Source of the DNA: Tetrastigma voinierianum
Taxonomy: Eukaryota; Streptophyta; Magnoliopsida; Vitales; Vitaceae
Length of the DNA stretch: 64,000 bases
Assembly: GCA_016808115.1 (NCBI GenBank)
Contig: JAEQBH010000902.1
Location: 160,559-224,558, forward strand
Direction: 5' to 3'
In this document: positions 11,576 through 23,095 of the stretch, in pieces
Layout: each line of letters begins with the position of its first letter
Numbering within the stretch: position 1 is the stretch's first letter
Position numbers and translations under genes: made by a program
The notes under the pieces: model-generated
What the model saw: the letters and a program-made list of their open reading frames with translations, nothing else
What the model was told of the DNA's origin: nothing
The model's database searches: none

Positions 11576-12960
11576 ATGGACTCTCAATACGCCACTGCCG
11601 ACTGCCTAGCCGAGATTACTGATACCACGGCATCTCTCCCGATGCTATCAGGATCGACAGAGGATTGATGGCATCAGCCCAACCATTGCTACTCTGGGGA
11701 GCACCCCCGCATGGACTCTCTTACCCCACCTCCACCACCACCACCATCATCCTGACCACTCCGTACAACAGATTACACGCTTCCACCTCCACCACCCCCA
11801 CTATTATTTGCACTCCAATCGTACAAATAGCACTATACAGCTTCCACCTCCACCACCACCACTGGTTCAATCAGCCCCGCATGTTGGAGCTTTGTCTTCA
11901 TGGCTGACTGGACCATGCTACATTCTCATAGACCCTCGCACCTGATTATTGATGACACTCAGCCCGCATCATAGGATCGGAAAGAATCAGGTCTCAGATG
12001 TTTCTGATGGAGCAGAAGCAAATGAATAGGATGATCTTCCAAAGGGCGCCTCTGCTAGTTGAGTTCCGCATGCCTGATACTCAGAGGTACACCCAAGATA
12101 GGGTGCCCCGTGATTCACTTGCGCTTATACGCGGCCAGTACGCGCAGCGAACTTCATTGGTGGTACGATGATTATGCCTTCCGCTACTAAGTGGTGCCGC
12201 TCAACATTGGTTTGCATCATTGGACCCTTCGAGGCGTAGGACATGGGCTGATTTGGGACAAGAGTTTATTAGACAATATTCTTTTAATAATCAGAGCGGA
12301 CGATCCCTAAGAGAGTCGAGGCCCTCGTGCAGAGGCCAATGAGTCAGGGCATTTGATTTATCTCCGATCGGAGGAGCAAAGATAGCAATGCATTATAGAT
12401 AGACCCTTAGAGCGATCGACAAGATGATTATGTTAGTCTTCACTTCGCTTTGCTAGGCATCTCATGGCCCCAATGCATGCATTTTGGATCATTGGTTCAG
12501 CCCTCTAAGGCATCGAGGAGGCATATCTGTAGGATTTATGGCAAACTCTTCTCCCTTCAGACTCAAAGGGAGGAAGCTGGTGGTCGGGCCCAGACCATCA
12601 TGTCAGCCATTGGCATGACAAGACATAGGTCCCCACGTCACCCTCCATTTCAGAGACGCTTTCAAACACCTACGTATGATACAACTGACTCAAGACAGAC
12701 CTAATACATCTTTCAAATACCTACCGGGCCTACTTATCTACATCTTCCAATTACAGCGCATATGCCACGTGCGCCTTGGGAGGGGCCACACGACAAAGAC
12801 CATCACATTAGTGATAAAGCACCGCTCCACCGAGGTCGCCAGGGCGCTTTACACAACTCCTGATACCACGAAGAAAGACAGATTAGTCAAGGGGCCTGAT
12901 TATTCCACTACCACCTATACCACCACTATAGCCTACCCCACCCAGATGGAGGACTGATTC
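11576..12960 (+). pseudogene. Element B gag (broken)
   Basis: An ATG at 11576 starts MDSQYATADCLAEI, followed by a stretch whose DNA is rich in CCACCACCACC and would give proline/histidine runs. The capsid-like retrotrans_gag domain is clear at 12190-12300: GAAQHWFASLDPSRRRTW, then ADLGQEFIRQYSFNNQS. Positions 12380-12540 continue with IIDRPLERDK and FGSLVQAL. At least six frame changes separate these blocks. Gag forms the particle that packages element RNA. The reading continues to about 12960, where element C interrupts the element. Confidence 0.8.
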
Positions 12961-12988
12961 ACTATGCCTGACTGGTGCCAACAGGTGG

Positions 12989-14350
12989 TGATCGAATAAC
13001 AATATTTGTTTCCTTATGTTCCTCCTACTGCCGTAGTCAAGCTTACTACAAGATAAATGGCCTAGTAGTCGAACACGGGGATGGGTTTTCATCCCACAAA
13101 TGATTTGCATCAGTGTTTGAAAATGGTGAGGCTTTTGTTTGGATTTTCGGATTTGTTTAAAAACAGGGGAAGTGGTTTGTTCACTGGTTAACAGTAATAG
13201 CTTAAATGAAAGTGTGAAATGATAACCTTGAAGGTTTGGGGTCACCAAAGGATAATACGGGGTGACATGTTGTCCCTGTTATTTCCAGACAGCAAATGAC
13301 ATATAGTCAAAGCCAAAAACCTGATCTTTGTTTAGCTATGAAACCTAACCCTAGAACCACCCTTAATCGAGTAAACCAAGTACTAAGCATTCACAAATCC
13401 CATTCAGCGAAAAACCCAAGCATTTAACCTTATTTCAATGGCTCAGAATGATATCTAAAGGATATCGCATCTACCATTAAGAATGCATCAACCCTAAAGC
13501 ATGGCAAGTATTGACCAAAGGAAAGACATTGAACGGCATTAAACCCTAGTTTAGAAAGTTTGGAACCATAAATGCAAGACTGTGAATATCTAAAGCATGA
13601 GGACAACTCCGCAAAGAACCCCAAACTAAGCTAGCAACCCTCCTTCATGAGACTTAGCTACATCCCTTGAGTTGTCATCCAAGGGGGTGTTCGCAACCGA
13701 GAAAAAAATGAGAGAAAGAAGAGAGAGAAGAGATCAAAAATAACCCAAAAAATGAAAAGTCATGGAAACTCATATTAATGAAAAGTTACTTAGGTTACAG
13801 TCAGAAAGCTTATATAGCCAACTCCTATGGTGTGAAATGACAAATTGCCTAAAAATATGAGATCATATAAGGGACAAAATGGTAATTTATCAAAACGTAG
13901 GTCGTTTAGAATCAAAAAAATACCAAAATCACAGTCGAGTAATTTCATGATGCAAAGAAATTCATAGCGAAATTGGGCTATAAGCAGCGGAATTCTTCTC
14001 AATTATAGCGAAATCCCTAGTTTATTCCTCAAGCTCCTTCATTTAAGCATCAGATCACTCGTGACTTTGTATCCATCACTTTGCTTCAATTTTCAACCCA
14101 TTCGACATTTCAACGCGTGATCATTTTGGTGAAATTATCGGCATTCTAGCATTCGTTAATTAATAAGAAGCTAAGCTTATTTAATCAAGTTCCCAGATCT
14201 CGCAAACTATCCAAAACAATCTCGAAACAATCAAGCACTAAGTGGACATGCACATGACAATTGGCTTAATTCATATGATTAGTGCGCAAAAAGCACTCAA
14301 AAGCTACCTTAAATAGGGTTCAAAATAGCACTTTTTGGGCACTAATCACA
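12989..14350 (-). repeat. Element C 3' LTR
   Basis: Reads TGATCGAATAACAATATTTG at the left and GGGCACTAATCACA at the right. It matches 20717-22194 block by block (for example CACGGGGATGGGTTTTCATC at 13075 and again near 20799). Immediately to the right, CCCCCCC (14351-14357) is the reverse complement of a G-rich polypurine tract, which identifies this as the 3' LTR of a minus-strand element. Confidence 0.8.
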
Positions 14351-15540
14351 CCCCCCCAACCGACACGTTGCTAGTCCCTTAGCAATGCTAAAACAACAAT
14401 GGGATGCATGCTGTGCTTTTACAAAAAGTGTATGTGGTTCAAAAAGTGTATGTACAGGTTGGCCTTACCTTTAAAATGAACAATTTACACCCTGTTCGAA
14501 AACCATCATGAAAGAACAAGAACCATATAAGAACAAGTTTTATGGCAACATCGAATTCAAGGAAGTCAACCTGAACTTCCACCAAAATCTAATTGTTCTT
14601 AAGGTAACCAGTTTAAGCCAATAAATTCTTGACTATTCCCTCCCCGACAGCTCTTATGCATGGCCTTAAACTGTTGAACAACCTAAATAGGATTAGCTAC
14701 ACTCTTATTTCTTTATTTGAATACAATGTAGGGTGCAATGCTTAAAAACTCGACTTCACCAAAGTCCATGTAACGAGGGTCCACCGATGACTCCCAACCA
14801 ATTAAGGTTTAGGGCATCAAGCCAAAAGGATCACTTGACCACAAACTCTGCAGGCATCACCCCGGACTCCGAATGACTTCGAGAATTAGGCACCTACAAT
14901 ACGTTAAACTCTGCCCATTCACCCGTGTAGCGAACACTAAGTCGGTGACTCCCAACCAATTAAGGTTTAGGGCACCATGTTTTAAAGGCTTTCGCCATAT
15001 ACCCCTCGGACCGTGTTCGGGTTTCAAGGCAAAGCGTCACGGCTTTTATTTTTCTTTTTCTTTTTCCTTTTTCTTTTCCTTTTTGGAAGACTACATTGGC
15101 CTTCATACATGGGTAACTCAAACCTATTATGGGTCGTCAACAGGTCTAAGGCCGGCTCTGCAAAGTGGAAAGAGGTATATAACTTTCTAACCTATTGGTA
15201 CAATCTGGCGTGCAGTGTGTGAATTAGCTAAAGGGGGAAAGTTCAAGGTTGAATACGCTGAAACCTCAATTGACTAAAAACTAAATCATGCATGGAATTG
15301 TTCTGTCATTAAGGTAACATACAAGGTTTCAAATTTTCAATTAAAGGCAAGAGTAGATACACAGAATGAAGACACAAAAGTGATTTGCAAAAGTGTAGTA
15401 GCGCAAATAATCTTTATAAAGCTTTTTTTGATGAAAATGGCTAATACATGCTTAATATGGCTAAACACAACAAAGTATCCTTGCTACTATTGGCTAATAC
15501 ATGAACCTATACAAAATGGTAGCAGTTGATAAAGGTGAAA
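14351..15540 (-). other. Element C 3' untranslated region
   Basis: No gene is seen. The stretch has two copies of ACTCCCAACCAATTAAGGTT (near 14790 and 14948) about 160 bp apart. A pyrimidine-rich run at 15047-15090 is a purine tract on the element's sense strand. The plus-strand frames here (14873-15190, 15013-15222) are low-complexity by-products. Confidence 0.5.
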
Positions 15541-17600
15541 AATTTATTTTTCAAAACATGATGAAGACTCCTAGCTCATAACTTTTCCTCCCCGGCCAAA
15601 GTATGGGCATTGTCATAGGGATAGGAAAGTTAGAGACGAGGAGAGTCTTGACCCTCTCTAGTGGTGGTGGTGGATGCAAAAGCTGGCTGTTTGTTGTGGC
15701 GGGATGTCCCAGGAGAACGCTGCTTGTGGAGCTCAAATCGATGTGTAGGCTCGGGGCGGGGAGACCGCAGAGTGAGTTCATGATCTGAAGGAGCATGTTT
15801 GACCAATCTTTCTAAAGTGGTCGTGGCTTGATCTACGGTCCCGCCAGTGCGTGTGGTAGCCAATGAGCGGGCGGCATCCATAGCACACCCCATTTCCTCG
15901 TTGAACGCCAGCATGCTCCCAGAGAATGTGCGTTGAATATGAAGGGCCGGGAGTGTCATTTGAAGCTGGGATGAAGGAGGTGAAGGAGGAGATGAAGGAA
16001 CCCAATGCGGCACTGGACTCCTCTCGCCTCTACCTCGGGAAGCGGGATCATCTCCCTCGGAGGATCCTGCACTACCTCATCCCAGTACCTCCTCTTTGGT
16101 CTCTTCTTTGGAGGAGAAAATCGGCATCACAGGCTCAGCTCCAAAGACGGGACTGAGGCATCAGTCCTCCTCTTGTCTGAGGCTCCTCGGAAATCCCAAA
16201 TGTCGGGACTGGCTCGATGGTCGCCATCAACAAAGGGTAGACCCTCATTTCGAGCAGGCCATGCGGTGGACCTTATCCTCGAAGTGCAGCGGAGTACGTC
16301 ATGATCGGCTGGAGGTGGGCAGGAGTCCTGGGGTCCGGTCCTGAAGGCCTACAGTATGGCTGCCACGGCCCGAACATAGTCTTTGTGCTTGGGGGACAGT
16401 GGTCGGAGACGGGTGTGATCCAGAGAAGCATACGAGGGCGGGGCTAGCGTCAGGAAAATCTTGGTCTGCCGTGGGTATCCCTAGCGAGACAATGGGATAA
16501 TCCTGCAGCGATGGGTGTCCCGATCCAGATATCGCTGGAATTGGCCGGCTTTCTGGCTGGCGGGGCCTAAAGCCGGCTGAGAATGTCTGTGCTCCAGTAC
16601 CTCTGGTCGATCATCAATAGTGAATCGGGCTCCATTGGACTCGGCCTCCCAGGGAAGTCATGTAGTGGTAGGCGAAGCACCACAGGATGTCGCGCCTCGA
16701 TGTCATGAGCGCGGGAGGGAGTGCGTGTGATCGGTCTCATGGAGTCTGCGAACCCGAGGATCGGCGGTCGATCTTGGCACGTCGTAAAGACTCTCCATGA
16801 AAATCCACCAGCCTTGAATCGGCGTTCCCCGTATCGGGGTCCAGTAAAAGTAGGTCTGATCCTTGGCCCAGAGCGTGATGGGGTGATGAGCGCTCCTCTG
16901 TTGCTCTTTGGGGACGGTGATGGCTCGAGCAGGAATGCCGAGGCCTCGGGCTGATGTCGGGCCGAAGCAGAAAGGCTGGGCCCTCTGGATCGTCTACGTG
17001 GCAGGGAAGGGGCAGGGGTCCCATCTGGTCGATATCTCTGAACCCTGAGGGGCTCCTGGGCTATGTGGGAGCTGCTTTCCTCACCGCCACAGGTGCTAAA
17101 TCTGACCACTGGGGCCTCAGCGGGAACCACCTCTGGTCACGTACCATATCTACGCCAGTCGAGAGAGGGCGGCGGGGCTCACGGCTGGGAGTGGCAGTGC
17201 ACTGTGCTCACTCAGGCTGGACCAGGGCTCGGCTAGACCAATGCAAACCACGGCTAGGCCAGGGCACGGCTAGGCGCGGGTCTGGCAGTGGCCGGCTGTG
17301 GGGACGGCGGCACTGGGGCAGGCTGGGGACGGTAGGGGGAGCTCTGGACGCGGCTGAACCAGGGCTCGACTGATGGCGGTCTCAGGGGCTCGTACTACGC
17401 GCGTGGGCTGGTGGCTAGGTGGGAACCTTGCAATGGAGATGGGCGCCTTTGGGCGGGCGGATGCGGGTCCGGTAGGGCGGTCTTGGTGCGGGCGCGGGCC
17501 GGGGAGGACCTCTTTGGGGCTCACAATTTGGCCCGGGGCACGGCTATGGAGGCTCGGGGAAGGCTTTTGGGTGTGACGAAAATGGGGGCCCCACTCCACT
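15540..17600 (-). pseudogene. Element C GC-rich region in the env-like position (unrecognised ORFs)
   Basis: The base composition is clearly richer in GC than the rest of element C, and overlapping frames run on both strands. The longest is on the minus strand (17130-16567, 187 residues, rich in Pro, Arg and Ser); another is 16013-15630, 127 residues. In Athila-like elements an extra ORF often follows pol, and this region occupies that position. I recognise no domain, transmembrane helix or catalytic motif. The opposite-strand frames (for example 16954-17373) are probably by-products of low stop-codon density in GC-rich DNA. Confidence 0.4.
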
Positions 17601-17619
17601 AAATAAGGCCTTGAGGAAG

Positions 17620-18280
17620 CCCCGAGAAGAGCCTGCAGGCAGTGTCGCTATAATAGCGGAAATCACCTTAAACTTGGACTTACACAAATAAAACAAATTA
17701 ATTTGATTTAGGCAAATTAAGAACAAAAATCAACAATAATTATTATTTTAAACAAAAATCTAAAAATTAAATTAAATTTAGGCTACTTTAAAAAAAGAAG
17801 GTTGTTAAAAACGAGAAGTTACTAGAAATAGCCTAAAATGAAACTTAAACAAATCTAAGCAAAAATAAAAAAATTTTGAGCTGCGAATTTGGTTTGATGG
17901 GCGCAAACCAGCTTTCAAATTCATGGTTACTCATGGAGGGTCAAGGAGGAGGAGCTCCTTAATCCAAGTAGCACAGCCGCAAATTCTCCATGCTTGGTCC
18001 ATTCGTTGATTCTCACTGTGATTTTCTGTCGACCAATGGCTCTTATTGGGTGATCGATGACAACCCCCAATCAACTAAGATCATCTTGGTTAGCCAATTC
18101 TGTAATAATTTATGGACTTTTTGGCTTCCTCGTCAGCACCAACGAGTGTACTTATCGCTCTTTCCTATCACCCTTCCATTGGCTTGTGCTTGTGAGTCAT
18201 GTGGAAAATGTTGAGTTCCAAACGTCATGCGTTGCCAATGGAGTTTATAACCCCATTCCCATTGATTATTGCATCAAGTA
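17620..18280 (-). other. Element C: AT-rich spacer and protease-distal remnants
   Basis: Positions 17650-17880 are strongly AT-rich with no coding sense. Positions 17940-18280 on the minus strand carry weak remnants of the sequence that follows the Athila protease. Reverse transcriptase would be expected here but I find none, so the pol deletion is best placed in this interval. Confidence 0.45.
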
Positions 18281-18289
18281 GTAATAAAA

Positions 18290-18580
18290 TGGTCTTCCCA
18301 GGATAATTGGTACATGATTGGGCCCACTTGCGATTGGCTCAGTATCAAGCACTACAAAAACACCGGGTGTAGAATTGCCCGCTCACCAACACATCCTCAA
18401 CTATTCCCTTAGGAATCTTCATCGATCTATCGCCCAATGACAAAGCCGATGTCGTAGGTTCAGCTCCCCTAAACCTAACTACTTATACACCGAAAGATGG
18501 CAAGAGGGTTTACATCGCCCCTAAATCTAGCAGCGCTTTGTTCATGCAAGTCCCACCAATGTCGATCAATCGGTGGGGAT
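18290..18580 (-). pseudogene. Element C retropepsin (broken)
   Basis: The minus strand reads NKALLDLGADVNLLP at about 18545-18500, where LLDLGA takes the place of the catalytic D-[ST]-G-A motif, a substitution common in Athila-type proteases. It is followed by VVLDTEPIASGPNHVPIILG at about 18350-18290, ending in the ILGRP-type motif that closes the fold. At least two frame changes lie between. In the family it cleaves the Gag-Pol polyprotein. This copy is inactive. Confidence 0.75.
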
Positions 18581-19038
18581 TCTCGATCCTCAGATTGACC
18601 GGTCTTACCCGGGATTATGGCAATCGACTGTTCTGGCTAGGAAGGCTTTTCGATGCCTAACCCTTTCTTAACTCCGTGCACGTGTCCTTTTAAGAACTAG
18701 CACAAGCTGGACCGCTTAATCATGTCAAGCAAGGAATGTTCACCTTTCACTTCTGCCTTAGCACCTCCCAAATTTCCAACTTATTTGGGATTTTTCATTT
18801 CCTCAAGGTTTCTGGGAAATGGAGGAAGTATGGTTTTCTTTCACTAAAGTTTTCACCCCGATGATTACCCCTTCTCAAAGCTCGGCCTTCCTTTTCCTTG
18901 CATGTTTCTTCGCCAGCCATGGGTAATCGTTGTTTATTTCTCTTCCACTCCTCGAAAGATTATGGCTTTCACTTCATCCATCCCCGAATTAAGTCGGGAT
19001 GAACCTAACTCATGGACCCCTTTAGATTTGCATAATGT

Positions 19039-20320
19039 TCAGCGGAACCTTCCTCTCTCCCGTACTCCAAAGAAATCGTTGATCTTTGTTATTGAATACT
19101 GCAGGTTGTCTATTTTCTGATTAAGATTTCTCTCAAGCCCATCTATTCTTTTGTTCAATGTACTTTCTACAGTATCTATCCTCTGTGCCAATTGTACATT
19201 TATCCCCTTTTGCTCCTCCACAAAATTGCCTACCACCTTGCTCAGGTTTAATATAGCTTCGTCTAATGTGAGTATGGGATGATGATGGTTTGGTTGGAGA
19301 TGAGGAGCCAACCATTGTTTGGCACCACAAAGGCCATAGGTAGGGGATTAGTTTCCGTGAAAGGTTAGGTGATTCTTCTAGTTACTATTGTAGGTATTAC
19401 TGTGACGGGGCATTAGGTCAAGGGCTTGTATCGACCTACCGACATCTGCAGAGACAGCCTCCGACATCAAATCCTTCACCGAGGGCCATTGGATAATGTT
19501 CCCTCGTGATCAAGCAAAGCATCGGAATTGATGCTTGGTCAGCTCAGGCAAGATTTTCACCACGCCCAGACTTCATGGAGCCTTTTTCCTTCTAGCTCCT
19601 CCACCTTCCTGTAGGGCTGGAAATTGCTTTCATTTCCATGTCCTCCGAAAGTGTAAAATTCCTCCCCGTGGGTCGAGGCCTCATTTTCCACTTCTGGGTT
19701 TGGCCTATCCTAACCCCTTTGAAGTTTCAGCCACATAATTCAAGAAATCCATAGCTTCATCCGATGCTTGCTCGTAAAGTCACTCCACACATGGTTTCTA
19801 GCAGTTGCTTCATGGCAGGGGACATACCATTGTAGAAATGATTCACTAGCATCCATGTATCAAAACCATGGTGTGGACATGCATTAATGGTCTCCATGAA
19901 TCTTTCCCAACACTGATAGAATTTCTCATTGTCGTAGGCCGAGTAAGTGTAGATCCGCTCTTTCAAACTGCTATTCGTTGCACCGGCACTTCAAAATTCA
20001 CCAAGATCGGCCCAATTTCTAATCGCTCTCTGGCCAAGTGAATTGAGCCATATTTTGCTTTGGTCTCTTGAGGGTTAATGGGAATGCCTTTCAATTTCAC
20101 ATTCCATGTCGGTTATACCCTCCTTAAAAGTTGTGTATACCTCCTCAAAATCCCGTATGTGTGAATATGGATTTTCATTCTCCATACCATGAAATGTGGG
20201 AAGCAGGGGTACTAGGTAGGGTCTCACTGCTACATCCTCAAGAGGTATAATGCGTAGCTGAGCACTAACTCTCGAAGGGTGTGTGATCCTCATTGATCTA
20301 AATGTCATTGGATTCACTAG
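19039..20320 (-). pseudogene. Element C gag, Athila type (broken)
   Basis: Three frame-shifted blocks are in the expected order. At 20317-20075: RPYLVPLLPTFHGMENENPY and SHIRDFEEVYTTFKEG. At 19966-19757: NEKFYQCWERFMETINACPH, HGFDTWMLVNHFYNGMSPAM and KQLLETMCG, the retrotrans_gag domain. At 19311-19039: TLDEAILNLSKVVGNFVEEQ followed by a predicted coiled coil with repeated IDGLERNL/IDNLQYSI heptads. The section of the retrotrans_gag domain between 20075 and 19966 is mostly missing. Gag assembles the cytoplasmic particle. Confidence 0.85.
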
Positions 20321-20716
20321 GGTACTTCACGACTTTGTCGTTTCTTCAGTGAGATCCATTTGATCGTGGTACACCGATTTCACAACCTTGCTCAATCGGT
20401 GTACCGATTCTTTAATGTACCTTATATCCTCCTGTCTGTTTCATAAATTAAGTACATACAAAATGACATAAAATAAAGAACACAAGCAAACTCTACAAAA
20501 GGGTAGTGTTAGCTAAAAAAAATCAATCAAAAACAGGTCGAAGCAGCAAGAATCGGCTACTAGGGAAAACTGGCAAGCACAAAGAAATGAAATTCAAAAA
20601 GGATTTGGGGGCATCACCAACACTTGTAATGTGGATTACAAGTACATGTCAACTTATCATTTAGTTTGCACTATCCACCGCAATCCGCCCATTTGGATTC
20701 GTGCCACCTGCGCAGG
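20320..20716 (-). other. Element C leader
   Basis: Untranslated leader between the 5' LTR and gag. No gene is seen. The primer-binding site next to 20716 is too degenerate to assign. Confidence 0.4.
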
Positions 20717-22194
20717 TGATCTAATCAACAATATTTGTTTCCTGTTCTCCTAATCGCGTAGTCAAGCTACTGTAGTATAGCGGTCTAGGGTCGAACACGG
20801 GGATGGGTTTTCATCCCACAAATGATTTGCATCAGTGTTTGAAAATGGTAAGGCTTTTTGTTTGGATTTTCGGATTTGTTTAAAAACAGGGGAAGTGGCT
20901 TGTTCACTGGTTAATAGTAATAGCTTAAATGAAAGTGTGAAATGATAACCTTGAAGGCTTAGGTCACTAGCATGATAACATGGGGTATTACAGTGTCCTC
21001 GGGTTATTTCCTCGCATTAGGGCAAATGACATATAGTCAAAGCCAAAACCGGATCTTTGTTTAGCTATGAAACCTAACCCTAGAACCACTCCTAACTAAG
21101 TAAAACCAAGTACTAAGCATTCACAAATTCATTCGCCTTAAAACCTCTAGTATTTAACCTTATTTCAATGGCTCAGAATGACATCTACAAAGATATCAAT
21201 GCATCTACCATTAAGAAATCAATCGAACCCCAAAGCATGGCAAGTATTGACTAAAGGAAAGAGATTAAATGTCATTAAACCCGGTTTAGAAAGTCAGAAC
21301 CATAAATGCAAGACTGTGAATATTCAAAGCATGAGGACAACCTGCAGTGAGTCCCAAACCAGCTTAGCAACCCCATCTTCAAGGCTATGAGGCTTAGCTA
21401 CATCCCTTGAGTTGTCATCCTCAAGGGGGTGTTTGGCAGCCGAAAATGAGAAAGAAGAGAGAGGAGAGCAAAATAAACCCTAAAATGAAAAGCTGCGGGA
21501 AACTGTATTAATGAAAAGTTACTTAGGGTTACAAAGTTGTAGGAGCTTATATAGCCAACCCCATGGTGTGAAATGACAAAATTGCCTAAAATATGAGATT
21601 AAATAAGGGACAAAATGGTAATTTATCAAAACGTGAATGCTTGGAATCAAAATACTAAAATCACGTGATGAGCATTGCTTATGGCAAAGAAATTTCGCTA
21701 GCATAGCGGAAATTCTCAGGAGATAAGGAATTGAGAATTCATGAAGTAACAAGAAATTCTCGGCTTAAGAATAAATTTCGGGCTTAGCCTAGCGAAATTT
21801 ACATATGGTAATTTGGCTTAGGTTTGCAATTTTGCGACATCCTAGCTAAATTTTCGCAATTATAGCTTAAAATCCTCGTTCTGTTCCTCGTCCTCTCGCT
21901 TTGCTATCAAGGCCACTCCCGCACTTTGTATCCATCACTTTTGCCTTCAATCTTCAACCCATCTGACATTTCAACGCATCGCCTTAGAAATTATCGAGGA
22001 TTCTTGCATTCAAAGACCAATAAGAAGCCAAGCTGCCGACCGGTTCTAAATCGCAAAACTATCCAAAACAATCTCAAAACAATCGAAGCACTATGGACAT
22101 GCACATGACAATTGGCTTAATTCATATGATTAAAAGAAAAGCACTCAAACCCTTACCTTAAATAGGTTCAAAATAGCACTGCGCACTAATTCGC
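20717..22194 (-). repeat. Element C 5' LTR
   Basis: Begins TGATCTAATCAACAATATTTG and ends in GCGCACTAATTCG, where the other copy has GGGCACTAATCACA, so the terminal CA is altered or lost. It differs from the 3' LTR by many substitutions and small indels and is somewhat longer, with an extra AT-rich stretch around 21720-21860. Confidence 0.75.
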
Positions 22195-22499
22195 TCTGGT
22201 CAGAGCTGCCCATGATGCATGGTGAGAATAATACTTGAAATATGTATTATGATTGATCAGGGTTTGGTTGATTTGGGACGCCCTAGAGTGACTGCACTCC
22301 GCCTCACTCATAACACTGTGAAATGCACTTCACCCCTAGGTAGTATACATTCGATTGAGTTTGGGAGATGAGATATTCATGACGGGACGTGGGACGTGGA
22401 GAGGCTCCTCAAATTAACTGCTTCAGATGCACCTGTGCTTTAATGGACAATAATCGGGTCCAAGAGTATGGTATCCAAAGATCATCGATCACGCGATGG
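22195..22499 (+). pseudogene. Element B pol remnant upstream of the integrase tail
   Basis: Sequence of element B resumes after element C. No frame is long enough to name a domain with certainty. By position it lies within integrase or just before it. The missing reverse transcriptase and RNase H would have to have been between 12960 and here. Confidence 0.4.
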
Positions 22500-23095
22500 A
22501 GGGCCACGTACTAATGGGGCTTGAGGCCGCCAATAAAGAATATCAAGAGGATTTTGAGAAAGATGGTTGAGACTTCTGGGGATCGGGTCACGTGAGAAGC
22601 TCTGCATTGTGGGCTTATCGCACATCTTTTCATTTCACCGGGTCTACACCTTTTATTCTTTGGTATATGGCATGGGAGGCAATGTCGCCTATTGAAATTG
22701 AGATGGGTCCCAAGAGTAGCATTAGAGCATCAGACATATGAGACCGAGTGGGTTCCATCCCATATGATCGCCCTCAACCTTTGACGAGGAGATTGAGGGG
22801 CAGATCATGTTCAAGCCATCGAGGAAAATGACTCTGCATTTAGAAAAGGGTCAAGCCTAGAAGTTTCAAAAAGGCTTAATTCAGTCTTGAAGGTCCTCCC
22901 AATGATCAACGACCCAGAGGTAAGTTTAGACAAATTAGAGTTTGCCTATGTCATCCAAGATCCGACCAAGAGGAGCAATTGCTGACAGACATAGACGGAA
23001 ATCGGGCCAGCGAGCCAAATAATGTGGGATCAAACAAGAGGTTTTACTTATTGGAGATCATGGTTAGAAGATGGTGCCATCACTTTGAGTAGCTA
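22500..23095 (+). pseudogene. Element B integrase C-terminal part (broken)
   Basis: Positions 22515-22620 give EAANKNIKRILRKMVETS and WAYRT in shifted frames. Positions 22675-22715 read EAMSPIEIEMG, 22785-22870 a remnant of the DERRL..ADHVQ segment, 22880-22945 LKVLP plus INDPEV, and 22990-23035 DIDGNRASEPNNV. This succession is the end of Tat/Ogre-type integrase. Frameshifts occur roughly every 60-100 bp. The catalytic D,D,E core is mostly absent. Confidence 0.75.

Larger units (their letters stand above)
12989..22194 (-). mobile_element. Element C: Athila-like Ty3/gypsy element lacking RT and integrase, nested in B
   Basis: Two direct repeats of about 1.4 kb (12989-14350 and 20717-22194) flank a minus-strand interior. 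The order on that strand is gag (20320-19039), protease (18580-18290), an AT-rich stretch, a GC-rich region (17580-15540) and a long 3' region. Gag and protease are of the Athila type. No reverse transcriptase, RNase H or integrase is recognisable, so it is a non-autonomous or internally deleted copy. The right edge is fuzzy and I could not find a convincing target duplication. Confidence 0.75.

Noticed and set aside
16567..17130. 187-residue minus-strand frame as an independent host gene
   Set aside because: It lies inside element C in GC-rich DNA with overlapping frames on both strands and no known motif; kept only as an unrecognised part of C.
12989..22194. Target duplication for element C
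   Set aside because: Left flank GGTGG and the right flank near 22191-22200 do not match convincingly, and the right LTR end is altered, so no TSD is claimed.
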